A stretch of 64,000 nt of DNA from NCBI GenBank assembly GCA_034509925.1, contig CM067526.1, positions 11,327,629 through 11,391,628 on the forward strand. Reading direction: 5' to 3'. Source of the DNA: Hirudinaria manillensis. Taxonomy: Eukaryota > Annelida > Clitellata > Hirudinida > Hirudinidae. The translations under genes were made by a program, and so were the position numbers. The notes beneath the pieces are model-generated. The model saw only the letters and a program-made list of their open reading frames with translations, was not told the DNA's origin and made no database searches. Positions 1 to 45,408 of the stretch are shown one piece after another; positions within the stretch are counted from its first letter, which is position 1, and every line of letters starts with the position of its first letter.

Positions 1-2836
1 TTTCGGCCAATTCTCGATTGTGACGTCAGGCAGCTTCGGGAAATTGTTTTCAGATGATTTTAAAAATTCCTTTTTATTCTGCATTTTAAGACGCAACTTT
101 AAAATGCAAAGGAGATTAGTGGCTTAACAGTAACTGAGGTGTTACTGTTGAAAACTAATCAGAAATCCTGCAAGTAGTCTGCAAAGTTGACGAACATGTT
201 GAGCGCTTTGCGGGCAGAGATTCGACGTCCTCGTAAGATAACGAAGCAAATATTTGGACACAAAAGTGTAAATTTACGTGGGATGGTGTCCATTGTGTTC
301 CGCAAGGAAATTGAAGCTGGAATTGTAAGAAAGGCGGAAAAACCAGCACTCCTTTGCGCTTTGATCCGTCGTTTGTCAAGCGTTGTGATCCAATTATGTG
401 GCGACATTAGGAGTGGATCCGAGTTGATCTTTAGCTTCCGTGTCCTCATTACCAATCTGCCCGGATGAGTTCGTAGCTTCGGTCTCCATTCATTTTCTGG
501 GCTGCCTGGAAAATCTTCCATTGGACACTGGTGCGTTGACATTCATTGCAGATTCGTTTGTTTTTGTTATAAAATGTAAAAGTTGCTTGTCGTCACTGAG
601 CTCCATTGGTTCTTCAATAATTCTTCACATTAAATTCGAGTTGGATTTTCGAGTGGAAATTCAGTGATTTTCCTGGCGTATTAAAAAACGAAGCGGTTGG
701 ATAAATCTCATTAAATTGTCGTTGCAGGGTGGAAGGTAAAGTTGCTTAAGTGAAATGAATTACATGTTGTCGTTTTAAGTTCTCTTTATATTCGAATAGA
801 AATTATATTTTTATTTAAAAGAATAAATATTATATTCATTCCTTAATGAATAATCAACTGCAATTAATAATATGATAACTAACTTAAGGTTTGTATTACT
901 CTTGAATTTTTAATGAATGGATTTAATTTATTAATAAAGCAATTTAAAAACAAAATGCTGAAAATGTTCTATAAAATTATTATCGCAAATTCTATGACAA
1001 AAGTGACAATTTCGTGACGCGAGGCATTCATTGTTAAGTATAAAAATGTGAATTCAACCATTATTGATGAATGAACCAATCAAATTTTTCCGTTCATCTG
1101 GCCATTCACTCAATTAACATCTCCGAATATCCGTTATTTTTGGTAATTTAAAAAAAAAATAGCCAAATAGTCCGGCTGCTAAACGTAAGAACGGCAACAT
1201 TGAAGTATTTATTTAGATTTTCGAAACAAATGGACTTACAAATTTCAAAGAAGTCTTTTTTTCCGTCTTTGAAATTGGCAAAGGACACGAATTTCAAGGC
1301 AAAATCCATATAAGCGCATTTTAAAAAGGCATTTTTAAAGCAATAAGCTTAAGTTTAAAACGCAAACAAAATACTAAATTAAACGAAATTTTCCATGAAA
1401 CTTTAATTAATTTATTTATTTTTAAAATTTCTTTTTATTTGAAAGTGAATTTTAAGATATTTCGATTTGAATTCTGAAGAAGAAACTTATGCTTCTTTTC
1501 TCAATCGAATGAAACATGGAGAAGTGACAGGCAAAAGCCGAGTCACAGGCACAAGTTTTATCGGTTTACTGTGGACGTCCAGAGTTAGGAGATAGGACCA
1601 TGGCGGGAATTAGTTAGGGTAGGTATAAATTATATCTGGTTCGAGCCTGGCTAAGGTTATGTTAGGGTCAGGGCTGAATATCCGACTAAAGACTTGAATC
1701 GAAAGTTTAAATGTCCTATCCGAGATGTCGTGGATTTTCTAAGAGTGAATGACCTCTAAATTTTTTCTTGCTATTTATAATCTTTTCAATTTATGTACCT
1801 ATTTTCTATGAGTTATTTTTAATTAAAAAGCAGAATTAATTGAATATTTGTCACTTAATAGCATTAATATTCTGCTCTTGTTAATGCCCGGATTAGAAGC
1901 AATGATGATGGAAACAGTAGCGTGGTTGGAATTACTCGGAACAGTGATCCAAGGATGATGGATTAACTCCACTCCCATCCATCTGCAGCCTTCCGAGTTT
2001 CCTGGAGAAGTTTTCCAAGCTTACTTCCCTCTATTGTGCCTCTAAATCTCTTCGATTGGACGAGTTTTATGAGTATTGAATATTTATTCCAAGATTAATA
2101 ATATCTTTCTCTGAAGAATCTTCTTAATTTAGTTTTCTTTTTTTTTTTTATAAATATTTTGAAATTAAAGAAAGCCCCATTTGCAGAACATTAAAATATT
2201 TCTGATTTTTTTGGACAAAATTCCATAGATTGTTTTCCCAATTTCCGTCACTTTACCCGGCATTACTGGCGGCATTTTTGGGGTTGCAACAAGAACAAAG
2301 GTTTCTCTCTTCCACTGTTTATTCGATCTCTCGTACGCTTTTTATTATTCTCCTTCCATTCCAGTTATTGCAACATGGCGTCAGTGTTTCCAGTTCTTTT
2401 ATCTTTCATACCCTCCAGGCGCCCATCCATCCGTCCTGTCGTGTAGTTTATTTGAAGCAGCGACACTGATTCAATTCGCTCCTTCCAACTTCTTTTGCCG
2501 TTTCCAGAAGCATCCATCACGTGGCGTTCTTCTCCTGCTATTCAAACATCAACCGATCGCTTCTGAGGAGAGTTTTCAAATAGTTGGCCGCCATTCATCA
2601 TTCGTTAGCGTCCAAACAAGATGTCTGAATCGATCAACATTGATTTCTATTATGATTCCGTCTTTGAAACTATTTTTAACACTCCATTTCCTATCGTCAT
2701 CTTCTTGCAAAGAATTTCATTTTTTTAAAGGGTTTTCCGTCCAAAAGGTAATTATCGAAATCTTTGGCGATGTTTATTATATTAGAAGTTAATTCTTATC
2801 TTATTACGAATACATTTTTTATTTCAATTAATCAAA

Positions 2837-2884
<48 letters not shown>

Positions 2885-5243
2885 ATTGTTGTTGTTGTTA
2901 TTATGCACTAGTTACGACCAACAATCTTAGGTTAACCATCTAAGTGCTCAGTATCTCCAAGACATGAGTGGAATCCACTTTCGTTGTTGTTGCGATAACC
3001 TGTATTTCCTTCATTTGGGTATCGCAAGAAACCCGTGTTAATACCCCGATGGAGATACGAAGCCTCGGTATTCATGACTTTAGCGGCCAGGTCATCAGAG
3101 GTCATGCCGATGTGTACATCACAGGCCCGGATTAAATTCTGGGGGAAGATAACTTAAGGACCAATGAAAGAGAAGGATTTGCAATTGTTTCTTCAAGTTA
3201 TTTTCTTGAATTAATTAACTTTACGAGATATGATTTACTGTAATAATTTCACTCTGTCATAATGTAGTCTTAAACTTTCTAGGTTTTTATTTCATTAAAG
3301 TTTTTAAGTCACTTTAATTTCTTTTAATTTATTAATGTTATCGTTAACTATAAAATCATTATTGAATGATGTTGATTATATAATAAGCAATGATCAATTG
3401 ATCAGTGCAGAAAGCAATAGTTCCTGTTTATTTTAAATTTATATCTTACAGCTTACCAAAGATGAATTCCTGAAATTATGCCAGAATTTATCGATGGATT
3501 CAGTTCCAACAACCAATTTCCAGGCATAATTTGTAACGCTGTGACTCATTTGTTATCTCATCGAACGTTTTTCTTGTCTTTTTGTGTTCTTGATACGAAT
3601 ATCTGGAAAATACATCTTTATTGATTAGCAACGACTAGGATTCTTGAAGAGAGATAAGAAAATTGATGGTCGTATAAATATGATATCCTTGCCTTTACTG
3701 TTTTCTAAGCTGTGGCAAGACGCATTTATCGGTCGTAATCGTCCACTCCGTCTTCTATTATCTTCAAAGCAGTGCTTTGTTTCATTCAGAATCAATGAAG
3801 TGCTTCTGGACAAAAAGCTGCCGATGATGGTAATTTTAGGCAACCATTTTATAGACTAAACAATTTAGTCCAGCACATTTTGCGATTTAGTAACGATTTG
3901 AAAAACAATAATAAATAAATAAATAAAACTCTAAAGGAATCATTGTCTAAAAACGAAATTGTTTGGATAGAAGCACGAATCGGAAGCTATAAATCGATGT
4001 TTGAAAGCATTTTTCACAAGATTCCCTTAACAAAAGGCTCAGGTTTTTAGGGGTCCTAAAGCCGGCTTTTGTAAATTTTAAACTTTTTAAGTATTTAAAA
4101 GTAGGGATGGGTGGCTTTATTCCATTAAATTGCATTATCCATTTATATTATCCAGCCGAAAAGGCTGTAAATCGAAGTCATCACTTCTTCTAGCAGGAGG
4201 AAATTCGTTAATAATTAACCATTGTCATAACTAAGTTAGATATATTAATAATAATCGTAGTATATTATCTTTATCGAAATATAATACGATATTATCTTCA
4301 AGTTCTTAAATCTCCTTGCGAAATCTCTGACATTCTCCATATTGATCGTACGACGAAAGCATTTACGCGGGAAAAGGATGCAAAGTCCGAAGCCCATAAT
4401 TAACTCCAGTTTAAATGTAATTCCAATCAATCACTGGGAAATGTCAGAAAAAAATTTCCAATTATTTCTGAAATAACGAACGACAATTCATCAAATGCTT
4501 GCATTAAGTTATCGGTGGTTCTCGTTCGAACCCTTGATTCGTGATTCCTATTCATTTTGGATAAATAAATTACATATATTAGATGTAAATTTTAACGACG
4601 TAAGCTGTAAATTATTATAAAATTATTTATAAAACTAACAATTCATAAATTATTGTAAATCATTAGTGAAAGTTTTCTTTCACAAATTATTATTTGATTG
4701 ATTGCAGTTCGTCTGTAATTTATTTCGTTTGCAATTACAGATGAAGATTTAAAAACCACAACTAAAAAACATTTGAAAATTAATAAACAACAGATAAATA
4801 ATTGATATTGTATTAACAAATAATCGATGTTATAATATCAAGTAAGCGATGCTGTAATATCACGTAATCGATGCGTTAATAGTAAATAACAACGACGGAG
4901 CCTAGTCCTTGACATGCACGGCCACATTCCTTTGGAATGAAAAATGTTACGCCTTGGAAAGGTTTCTCTTAAGATTCCAGACGTCCACAACCGTGGAATG
5001 CTTCCATTTATAGCCAGAATTTTATCAGATCGGATACATTCTACGATAATCATTTTTAACGCAAGAGTTTAAAGCCTCAATTTTTTTCCTTTTTAAAGTT
5101 CTGCATTTGTAGAATGCGTTTCTTTTTTGACCCTTTCTAAGTCACATGAATATTTCAATAAACGATGTTTTTCACATTTATCTCACGTCTCTGAACTTGA
5201 ATGATATCAATTATTGAGTGAATTTGCTTATATTCTCCTGCAG
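1..5243. other. DNA upstream of the first visible tutl exon
   Basis: Probably tutl intron, since Ig1 and the signal peptide must be further left. No exon is supported. Contents: two small perfect hairpins (81-107 and 126-149), an ATT/TTG tract at 2839-2900 with the possible retroelement fragment, and AT-rich sequence. A coding-like but frame-broken stretch lies at 155-650 on the minus strand (see findings). Confidence 0.6.
2830..3145 (-). mobile_element. possible retroelement 3' fragment with AAC/AAT tail
   Basis: On the minus strand an open frame of over 60 codons (from about 3140 to TAA at 2932-2934) reads ...RACDVHIGMTSDDLAAKVMN, TEASYLHRGINTGFLRYPN, ending TEHLDG. It is followed by about 35 bases and then AAC and AAT repeats. 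The segment is much less AT-rich than its surroundings. A coding end plus triplet tail suggests a non-LTR element, but I recognise no family. Confidence 0.3.
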
Positions 5244-37931
<32,688 letters not shown>

Positions 37932-38171
37932 AAGGAGCTAATGAAATTTTCAATGTTAGTTTTATGAAATATTTCTCGCATTTTCTCCCTTCGCTTGGAG
38001 GCGTCAGTCGTGCAGTAAAACTCTTAGGAGCGACTCGTTATTCACAAATTATTGACCAGTTGTCTGGCCGTTCTAAGTGAGCCTGATGGAGTGATTGCGC
38101 TCGTTCAAAACGATGTTTTCCCCATCTGAAAGTTTGACCGAGATCGAATCGTTAAGGGCGATGATATGATC

Positions 38172-38177
38172 TTTATT
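38172..38177 (-). terminator. probable polyadenylation signal for the minus-strand Ig gene
   Basis: TTTATT on the plus strand is AATAAA on the minus strand, about 600 bases past the stop at 38777. If both hexamers are used, the 3' UTRs of the two convergent genes overlap by roughly 500 bases. An ATTAAA variant lies near 38357. Confidence 0.45.
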
Positions 38178-38688
38178 GCACAGAAAATAATCTGCATCCA
38201 TCAGCTGGGGATCTCGTGAAGAAACTGTAACAAAACTATTTGATGCTCATCACTAAAGAACTGAACACACCGAGGAGTGATTCAATCAGGAGTTGATTGG
38301 AATCCAAAACAACAAAAAGACAGTTTCATACTTTTTGACGTATGACTTAAGGAATCTTTTAATTATTTTGTCTTAATTGAAAGTGATTTATATATAAAAA
38401 TGCTTTAAAACAAGATCTTCCATTACACATTTTTTTACTTTAAAATTTATCTTTTACAATCACCGATAAAAACAGTCAAGAAATCTGACATGCGTAAGTC
38501 AAAACAGGCAGTTGTACAGTAACAGAGACGCAAGTTTAATTACAAATTTGATATAAAAAAGAGAGATTTCACGTTATTCACAAACACTTAAGAATCCACA
38601 AACAGCACGAAACACCTTCTCAATTTGAGCCATCGTAACCGTTATGGACACTCGCCCGGAAATACGCTTGAATTCTGTGTAACTTGTA

Positions 38689-38694
38689 AATAAA
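38689..38694 (+). terminator. probable polyadenylation signal for tutl
   Basis: AATAAA in the context CTTGTAAATAAAACTC. It is the first canonical hexamer on this strand after the tutl stop at 37931, giving a 3' UTR of about 770 bases. Confidence 0.5.
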
Positions 38695-38776
38695 ACTCTT
38701 GTAAAACTAAACCGCGGTCAATCGGCTCTGGGAATGGCCGATCACGCCTCTGGGAGATGCTCGTTCCAAGTTGCCA

Positions 38777-41697
38777 TCAGACGAAGTGAGGTTCCGGAAG
38801 CCTCGCGCTAGTGTTGTTTATACCTGGTTGGAGACTCGCATGGGATGCCGTCATTTCCCTTCCGAGTCGTTTGGCACGCCGCTCGGCATCGCTCAGAAAC
38901 ATCGGATAGTTTTCCAGTCTGCGCTCCAAGTTTCGAGGCAGACGGGCCCCGACATTGGACTGGGACCAGAGATTGTCGGAAGCTCTTTCTGAGCCGTCTT
39001 TTCTGTTTTGGAGGATGTTCTTGACAGCTTCTCTTACACTGCATTTGTTGGCCGCTACCACGCTGAGGGTTTGTTCGGCCAGTTCGTCGAGTTGACGCCT
39101 CGGGTCGTCCGTCTTCTGACCGGCTTCGAAGGGTGGTTGGCCGAATGAAATGAGTTCTCCGTATTCATGAACGGTCACTGGACTCGTCATGCTGTCTTCG
39201 TTCGGGCTCGCCTCCTTCTTTGCGTGGCGTTCATCAAAAGCAAATCGCATCGTCTGTTTCTCTCCATTGATCTGCGTTGGCATGCCGGTGGAAAAGAATT
39301 GGCGAGCGTTTGTTGTTGGATCATGCCATCTGGAAGACGTATACGCCGCGTGCGCCGTTCTGCAAACATGCTCCTCGGGCTGTACGTAGGTCTTGAACAC
39401 GCTCCTTTGTCTTGGAATTTCGTTGTCCGAGAACTTCGGATCGCTTTCCAGAAACCTTACGGATTTCTTTTCACCGCTTCTTTTTTCATTTTTATCATCG
39501 ACGTGATTCTTCCCAGGCTCTTCAAATTGCCGAGAAGATGGATTTTTTGGCTCGTCATGTACGAGCTCCTTTCCATTTTTATAATTCCTCTCGATTTCAG
39601 ACTCAAATTTCAAAGATTTCGCCTCTCTCGCTAAAGGTTTGTTTTCCCGAAAGATCTGTTCTTCATTTTCCTTTCCGTCATTTTGTTTGACCTTGAATTC
39701 GACCTTCCTGAAAGCCGCACCGGCCGTGTAGCCCTTCAAACCTGTCAACGAACTTGCCAATCCGAGTGCTCCTGCTCTCCCCAAGATGGCGTCCCTGTAG
39801 GTTGGGCTCTTAGTTTCACGGGTGGGTGTAAGTGGCAGGCGATTGGCCGAGTGACGAACGTCCATCTTAGTCGGACTCGGACGAAAGTCTGGAGACAAAT
39901 TTGATTTTTGTTCGTTGAGTCTCGTTTGGATCGGTGAATGTTTGTGGACGGCATTTTGATTATCGTCGTTGGATTGCTCGCTGTTGTTGCTGCAGGCATT
40001 GTTGTGATTGTCGTCTGTCTTTGAAAGGAGCGAGGGACGTGATATGAGGGAATTTAATATCTCAGCTGATGGGGGCTCTGGCCATTCTTCCTCGCTTGCG
40101 TCGCTGTCTATGAACTGCATGGACGTTGATTTGACAAGTGACGAATTTCCTTTGTTGTTATTATTGTTGTCGTCGTCGTCGTCGTTGTTGTTGTTGTTTA
40201 TGTCTGACGTGGTGACATGGTGGTAATTTTTGTCGTCAATATTGCAATTTTCTAAAGAACTGTCGTCATCGCTTGTTTCTCGTTCGACGGAATTTTCCAG
40301 GCTTTCATTTTCCCTTTCCACGTCTAATTGAGATCCTGAGGAAGCGGAATGCCTCGATTCGTCAGACTTGACACTTCCAGAATCTTCGCTCGTCTCCTCA
40401 TCCGTTGAAACTTCAGGTCTCACTTCGCTCGGTGGAATTTCCGCTGATTCTTTCGATTCTACCATCTCAATCTTTTCACCTTCCTTCTTCTCTTCCTTCA
40501 CATCCTTCCGTTCATCTTCTTCTACTTTCTCCTCCTCCTCCTCGTCGTCGTCATCGTCATCATCATCCTCATCATTCGAGGCAGATGGCGATTTTTCCAC
40601 GGACATTTTTTCAGCTGGAAATATTTTCTGAATGCGGTCCTTTTCGGATGATGAAACAAGAACAGCACCTTCGACTTTGGGCTTCGGACTTCCTGGCTGG
40701 TGACCGGCTGAAGTTTTGATATCCGAATCGATTTTAAAGGAATGCCTTCTTTTGGGCGAGTGACAATAGTCTTCCATTTCAAAGTCAAACTCGTCAGAGC
40801 CGCTGGAAGAGCCCTTGGCTTCCATTTTTGTCTGATTGTTATTAATTTGACGGTAATCAATTAAATTTATTTCCTGCAAGTTTGAGAGCAAATCGTGACA
40901 AAAGCGATTAATTTTAGTCCCATTCATTTGCCAAGCGTCACCATTCCCCTGCTGAGCGGGCAATTTGTTTACCTGTGCAATAACGTCTGCTTCGAGTTTA
41001 TCATCTTCCCTCGCCTCGTTCGGAACAAAGTCACTGGAAAACTCGGTTTCAAGTTGCCATGACGCTTTTTCTTCGGTCAGTAGCTGAGAACAGTCGTCAA
41101 AGTTCGTCTCGAGGCAGACTGAATTCACAGACGAGAGGCTACTTTCGAAACTCGCATTGACCGACGGCAATTTCTTCCTTCTCTTGGTTAGTCTCACGGC
41201 TTCCACTGGTTCTTCCTCGTCGTCGTCGTCAAAGTTGACTTCAACTTCGCTCGACGTAGCGATGAAGCTGTTAGAGCCGAACACACCTTTTGCCCACCTG
41301 TTCTTCTGATGAGGTTTCCTTCTGTCTTGAACTTTTTTTGTGTCTCCAGAGACGTCAGTTTTCATTCGCGCCGGAAGTGGAGGAGGTTTGTGTAGCAGAC
41401 GAGGCGCAGTTACGTGAGGAGGTGAAGTCCGAGCGGCTTCCTGGAAGTTCTTTCCGACTTCTGAAGGTTTTTGAATCGTAGTTTCGCGAAAAAAGTTGAA
41501 CTCTCCGACCATTGACCTGTCAATCCTGCTCGCCTTTTTTGCCCCTCTGTTCTCGTCTAGTTCGAAGGATTTGGACAAAGAAAACGTCTTCTTTTTTGCT
41601 CCTAGTCCGAAAACGAGACCTGGCTTTCCGGATGCACTTTCAGTTTCGATTTTATTCTTCCGCCTCTGAGGTGACAATTGCTGGTTTCCTGAGACCG
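38777..41697 (-). CDS. Ig-gene giant terminal exon (disordered tail)
   Basis: One exon of 2921 bases, entered in phase 1 at TTTTCAG|CGGTCTC and open for 972 codons to the stop at 38777. Such a length without stops in AT-rich DNA, with codon-like composition unlike the flanking introns, makes coding nearly certain. The content is mostly charged and polar, with Ser/Glu/Asp clusters (many acidic-kinase-type sites), and homopolymeric Asp, Glu and Asn tracts that may vary between individuals. Confidence 0.85.
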
Positions 41698-42508
41698 CTG
41701 AAAACAAACAATTGATAAATAGCAAATATCTCCGGGGATGATTTTTCCCCCAGCAATTTATTCATTTATTTTTTTTCAATTGATCATTGCCATGCTTTCA
41801 TCTTCTCTCTCAAATGAATCCCGATGAAACCGATCTCACGTGAGTCGAAATAGATTATTAATTGCTTAATTAGCCAATAATAATAAAAGATTATTATTTA
41901 GTTTAACATCTTAAGACTCAGAATTCGAGGGTGTCGGTTATTAAATTCAGAACTCAGTAAAAGTTACCTTCAGTGCGCCTGATATTTGTGATCTTTGGAG
42001 GGTCGCTTTCCTCGCCAGATGTCTCTAAAAAAGTTTTCAAGTTGAGTTTCGTGTTCGGATGTTTGTTTTTTTATTTATTTATTTTTTCTTTTGTCGTCGG
42101 TTACTAAAAGAGGTTTCATTCAAAAATTGGCTCTCGTCACGAAATCAAGAGCAACGTCAACAAACCCTTTTCATTCACTTTAACTTCGATCATGCAACAG
42201 TCCTCGCCCAGGTCATTGGTGGCAACGGCCCACACGCCTTCCTCCAAGTTCTTGACGGACTTGTTGATCCAGAGGCTGCACAGACCGCTGTCGTCTTGAT
42301 CCACGCGGTACTTCGTAGAGGACTTAACCTTCTTTCGTCCAATCTGCCATCTCACCTGTGGCCTCGGATTGCCTCGAACCACCACGGAAAGTTTTATCGG
42401 ATGACCTTCCACGGCCTCGACGTTTACCGGTATGGTGGAGGCGTCAAATGCGGGTGGAGAATTCTTCGCCCTGCGCTGTCGCTCCATCTTCTGGAAGTGT
42501 TCCACCGT
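38777..42508 (-). CDS. unrecognised protein with one intracellular-type Ig domain and a long disordered tail
   Basis: Three exons join in frame on the minus strand: 42508-42166, 42024-41968 and 41697-38777 (junction phases 1 and 1, good GT/AG). The first has an acceptor (TCTCCTTGCAG), so at least one upstream exon with the start codon is unseen. The Ig domain lacks both disulfide cysteines (Val and Ala replace them), as in cytoplasmic I-set domains of muscle and cytoskeletal proteins. The tail of about 970 residues is hydrophilic and low-complexity. It has a proline motif KPPPLPARM near its start (SH3-ligand-like), an Asp/Glu run near 40500-40570, an Asn/Asp run near 40140-40200, and a less repetitive C-terminal 120 residues with predicted helices (QLDELAEQTLSVVAANK; LERRLENYPMFLSDAERR). 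I do not recognise the family. A cytoskeletal or muscle scaffold is a guess from the Ig type. Confidence 0.75.
41968..42024 (-). CDS. Ig-gene small linker exon
   Basis: A 57-base exon reading ETSGEESDPPKITNIRRTE across its junctions. The acceptor is CTTTTTTAG|AGACAT and the donor GAAG|GTAACT. The length is a multiple of three with phase 1 on both sides, so it could be skipped without breaking frame. Confidence 0.65.
42166..42508 (-). CDS. Ig-gene exon: cysteine-less I-set Ig domain
   Basis: The start fits acceptor TCCTTGCAG|ACGGTGG and the end fits AAAAGG|GTTTGT (phase 1). A basic lead-in EHFQKMERQRRAKNSPP is followed by VEGHPIKLSVVVRGNPRPQV, core Trp and, at the end, VWAVATNDLGEDC. VxVRGNPRPxVxW and ATNxxGE are Ig I-set hallmarks; the two usual cysteines are Val and Ala. 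Confidence 0.8.
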
Positions 42509-45369
42509 CTGCAAGGAGATAATAAATAAATCAGTACGGAGATTTAAAAGACAAGAGTTAAAAAAGAGTTAATGTTTTTAAATCAGGATTTACGGTTGCA
42601 ATAAAAAATTTGCATTTAAGCGACATCTTCCGGGATGATGTAAATCATTTCTTGTACGGCTTATTTTCAAGTTTCAAATAAATATCAGAGCTTGAAATTT
42701 AACCAGCTAGTTTGTAAACGTTGTGGAACTCGTGACTCTTCGTGAATTAAAGATTTTAATCGGTTATAAATTCGTGAATTTCTTTGTTTTTTTCTTTTTG
42801 TAAACACATGTGTTGACTCCCAAGTCGACGTTCGATCAAAAAATAAACTTTGCACAAACAATTTTTAGGCATCCCGATGCTGATATGTCATGCTCGATTT
42901 TCGAGGCCGCTAGAGCTCGTAGCGTAATTCAAGATGAGAGAATTGATGTGAATAGAAAGTGATGTATCGTACAGGTGACAGTTATCGTACAGGTAAAACT
43001 TGTTAATAAATCGCACGTCCGTAATTAACCATTCAGACGTCTGCCTTCGGATATTAAACGCCTCGAATTCCGGCATAATTGGCACGTTTTGCAGAAAATT
43101 GAGAGTAATTTTGCTCACGCTCATCATCAACAACAACAGCAACAGGAACAAACAACTCACGTCTCAACAATAATAAATTCCTCCAATCGATAAACTCAGT
43201 ACTCGGAGGACAGGCGCAAATTTGCAGCTATAAATTTGACAAACTGACCAAACGGATGCGTGGGGTAGAGTATTGTAGGGTGGACTGTGGTGTGGTGAAA
43301 GGGTGAAATGATCAATTTCATCAAATCTTTTCTCACTCCGTTCCAACACGACGTCCAGTAAAACAATCCTCCACGACAAGAATACCAACAACAACAACGA
43401 CGACGGCGACAACAACAAGAGCACGGTAAGCCAAGTAAGAAATATCGTGGTTATTACGTCTAATGATTTCAAAAAGAATGAAGATGTCGACGAGAAATTT
43501 GAGAAAAGGAAATTATTCGATCAATTTTAATGAATTCCTCACGCAAACGAAACGCGAAATAGCAGGACGTACCTTGTAATGGCCAAATAAACTTTCGCCG
43601 AATGAAGACAAAAAGACAGCGAATGTCCAAAATTGAAAAAAAAGTGTCTTTCGCCCGAAATTAATTTACTCCGCGTCACCTTCTTTTTTTAAGTCCGGAG
43701 TTCAACATTCGCTGGAAACTACTCCACTCTGATCCTTCACTCACCTGTTCGTTGTTTGTTTTCCTTTGATTGAATGCTTACCTGTGTTATGCCTTAACTT
43801 GTTAGAAGCCGTAAAGTTTAAGCTAAGAGCCAGGCTGACACTTAGGCATTTCATTAATATTGAGCAGTTCGAAACTAAGTTTACTTAATTTGCATTAATA
43901 TTAGGATCCATTGAAGTTTCCATTGTTTGGTTTACCTATTTAATTAAGAAACAGTTGGGACTTCATTAGCATAGCGCATAACACTGTTGTTTATTAATAG
44001 CCCGGGCGGTGGGGGGGGGCATTATCAAAATGTAAACAAAAGACATTGTTAATCTCTTTAATGGTCTTGTCGACGGTTATGAAAATTAGTCGCTCGTCAA
44101 GGGAACCAACGTTCTGCCGACACGCAACTCTGCGGTCACGCAATGCGCCAACAAAACTGAACCTCTGATTACGCAATGGCACGCAATACGGCGATTTGAT
44201 TCGGTCCGTGGAATCTTCAAAGAATTTGGAGTCCTGGCTCGTTTGCATTCGCGATGGGGGACCACACATGTGGCAACGACCACACACCGAGACGCAACAA
44301 TTCTGTCACCTCTGTCTTGCTTTTGAGTACTTTTAGGAAACGATCGTTTATTTCACCTGTTTGTTGAGATTAGCAACATTTTAAAACTTAAATTGCCTCT
44401 TTAAATATTAATTTTAAATCAGTCGTTTTTACCAGATATTTTTTGGAAGCTTTGCTAGTCGACACGTAACCAACAACTGTTGAATTATCTCAACTTCAGG
44501 GGAACCTCTCCGAAGAGATGGCGCCAGAAGGACGCTAGGTGAAGGCGTGGGACTTACGACGAACTCCTTTTAAATATTACAAAACGGAGGCAGGATTTTT
44601 TTTTTGTGGAAAGTCTCGTAAATAAAGTGAAGAATATACTCTTCAAGCGTCACCTGAAGACTCACCTCTCCAGGAAATATCTACCAGACTAGACACAAGA
44701 TCACACAAAGCGCCCCCGACGCCATGCATATGGCGCTATATAATTTAACTATTATTATTATTATTATTACTACTCCGTACCCGCATGGAACAGCTTCCAA
44801 CCCCTTGCTACCAACAACGACAGCAACCGCGTAACCACAGCAACGGGTGGCTCGAACGTCGCCGCCACTCGACCCCTGACCTCACTCGAAGCGTCCGACG
44901 CCGTTGATGATTAGCAATTAATACAGGTATATTAATTCAGGTGGATGTCATTTCTTGGGTTCAAAAGTCCACTTGTTGGCTGTTCCAACGCTTTGTTTCA
45001 TTAAGTGCACAGTTCGAAGGAAAATGAATTTTAACAAAAAATAAACAAATAAATAAATAAATAAATAAATAGATAAAATAAATTAAGTAATTAATAAATA
45101 AATAATTGATGAACAAAATGATTAAAAAAAAAATCAAACACAAACAACACCCTCTTTCCTCACAAACAGACGCACAGCTGTGAACTACCAACAACTCCAG
45201 CAACAATCTCAACTACTTTTGCCAAGAAGGGAACAGTTGTTGGCAAAAATAAATAACACTGCTATCAGACGACAAGACAGACCAACAAAAAACATATTAC
45301 TATTATTATTATTATTATATTATATTAATATTACCACTGGCATCATCAGTACTATTACAATCACCATTA

Positions 45370-45408
<39 letters not shown>

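Noticed and set aside
1600..1680. tRNA or SINE suggested by GGTTCGAGCC at about 1649 and by TTAGGG-like words
   Set aside because: The upstream A-box match is poor. TTAGGG words are too few and scattered for a telomere-like array.
43994..44287. 97-codon minus-strand frame containing HFDNAPPH, reminiscent of mariner transposase DNAPxH
   Set aside because: Only that short string matches; no other catalytic segment or terminal repeats are present.
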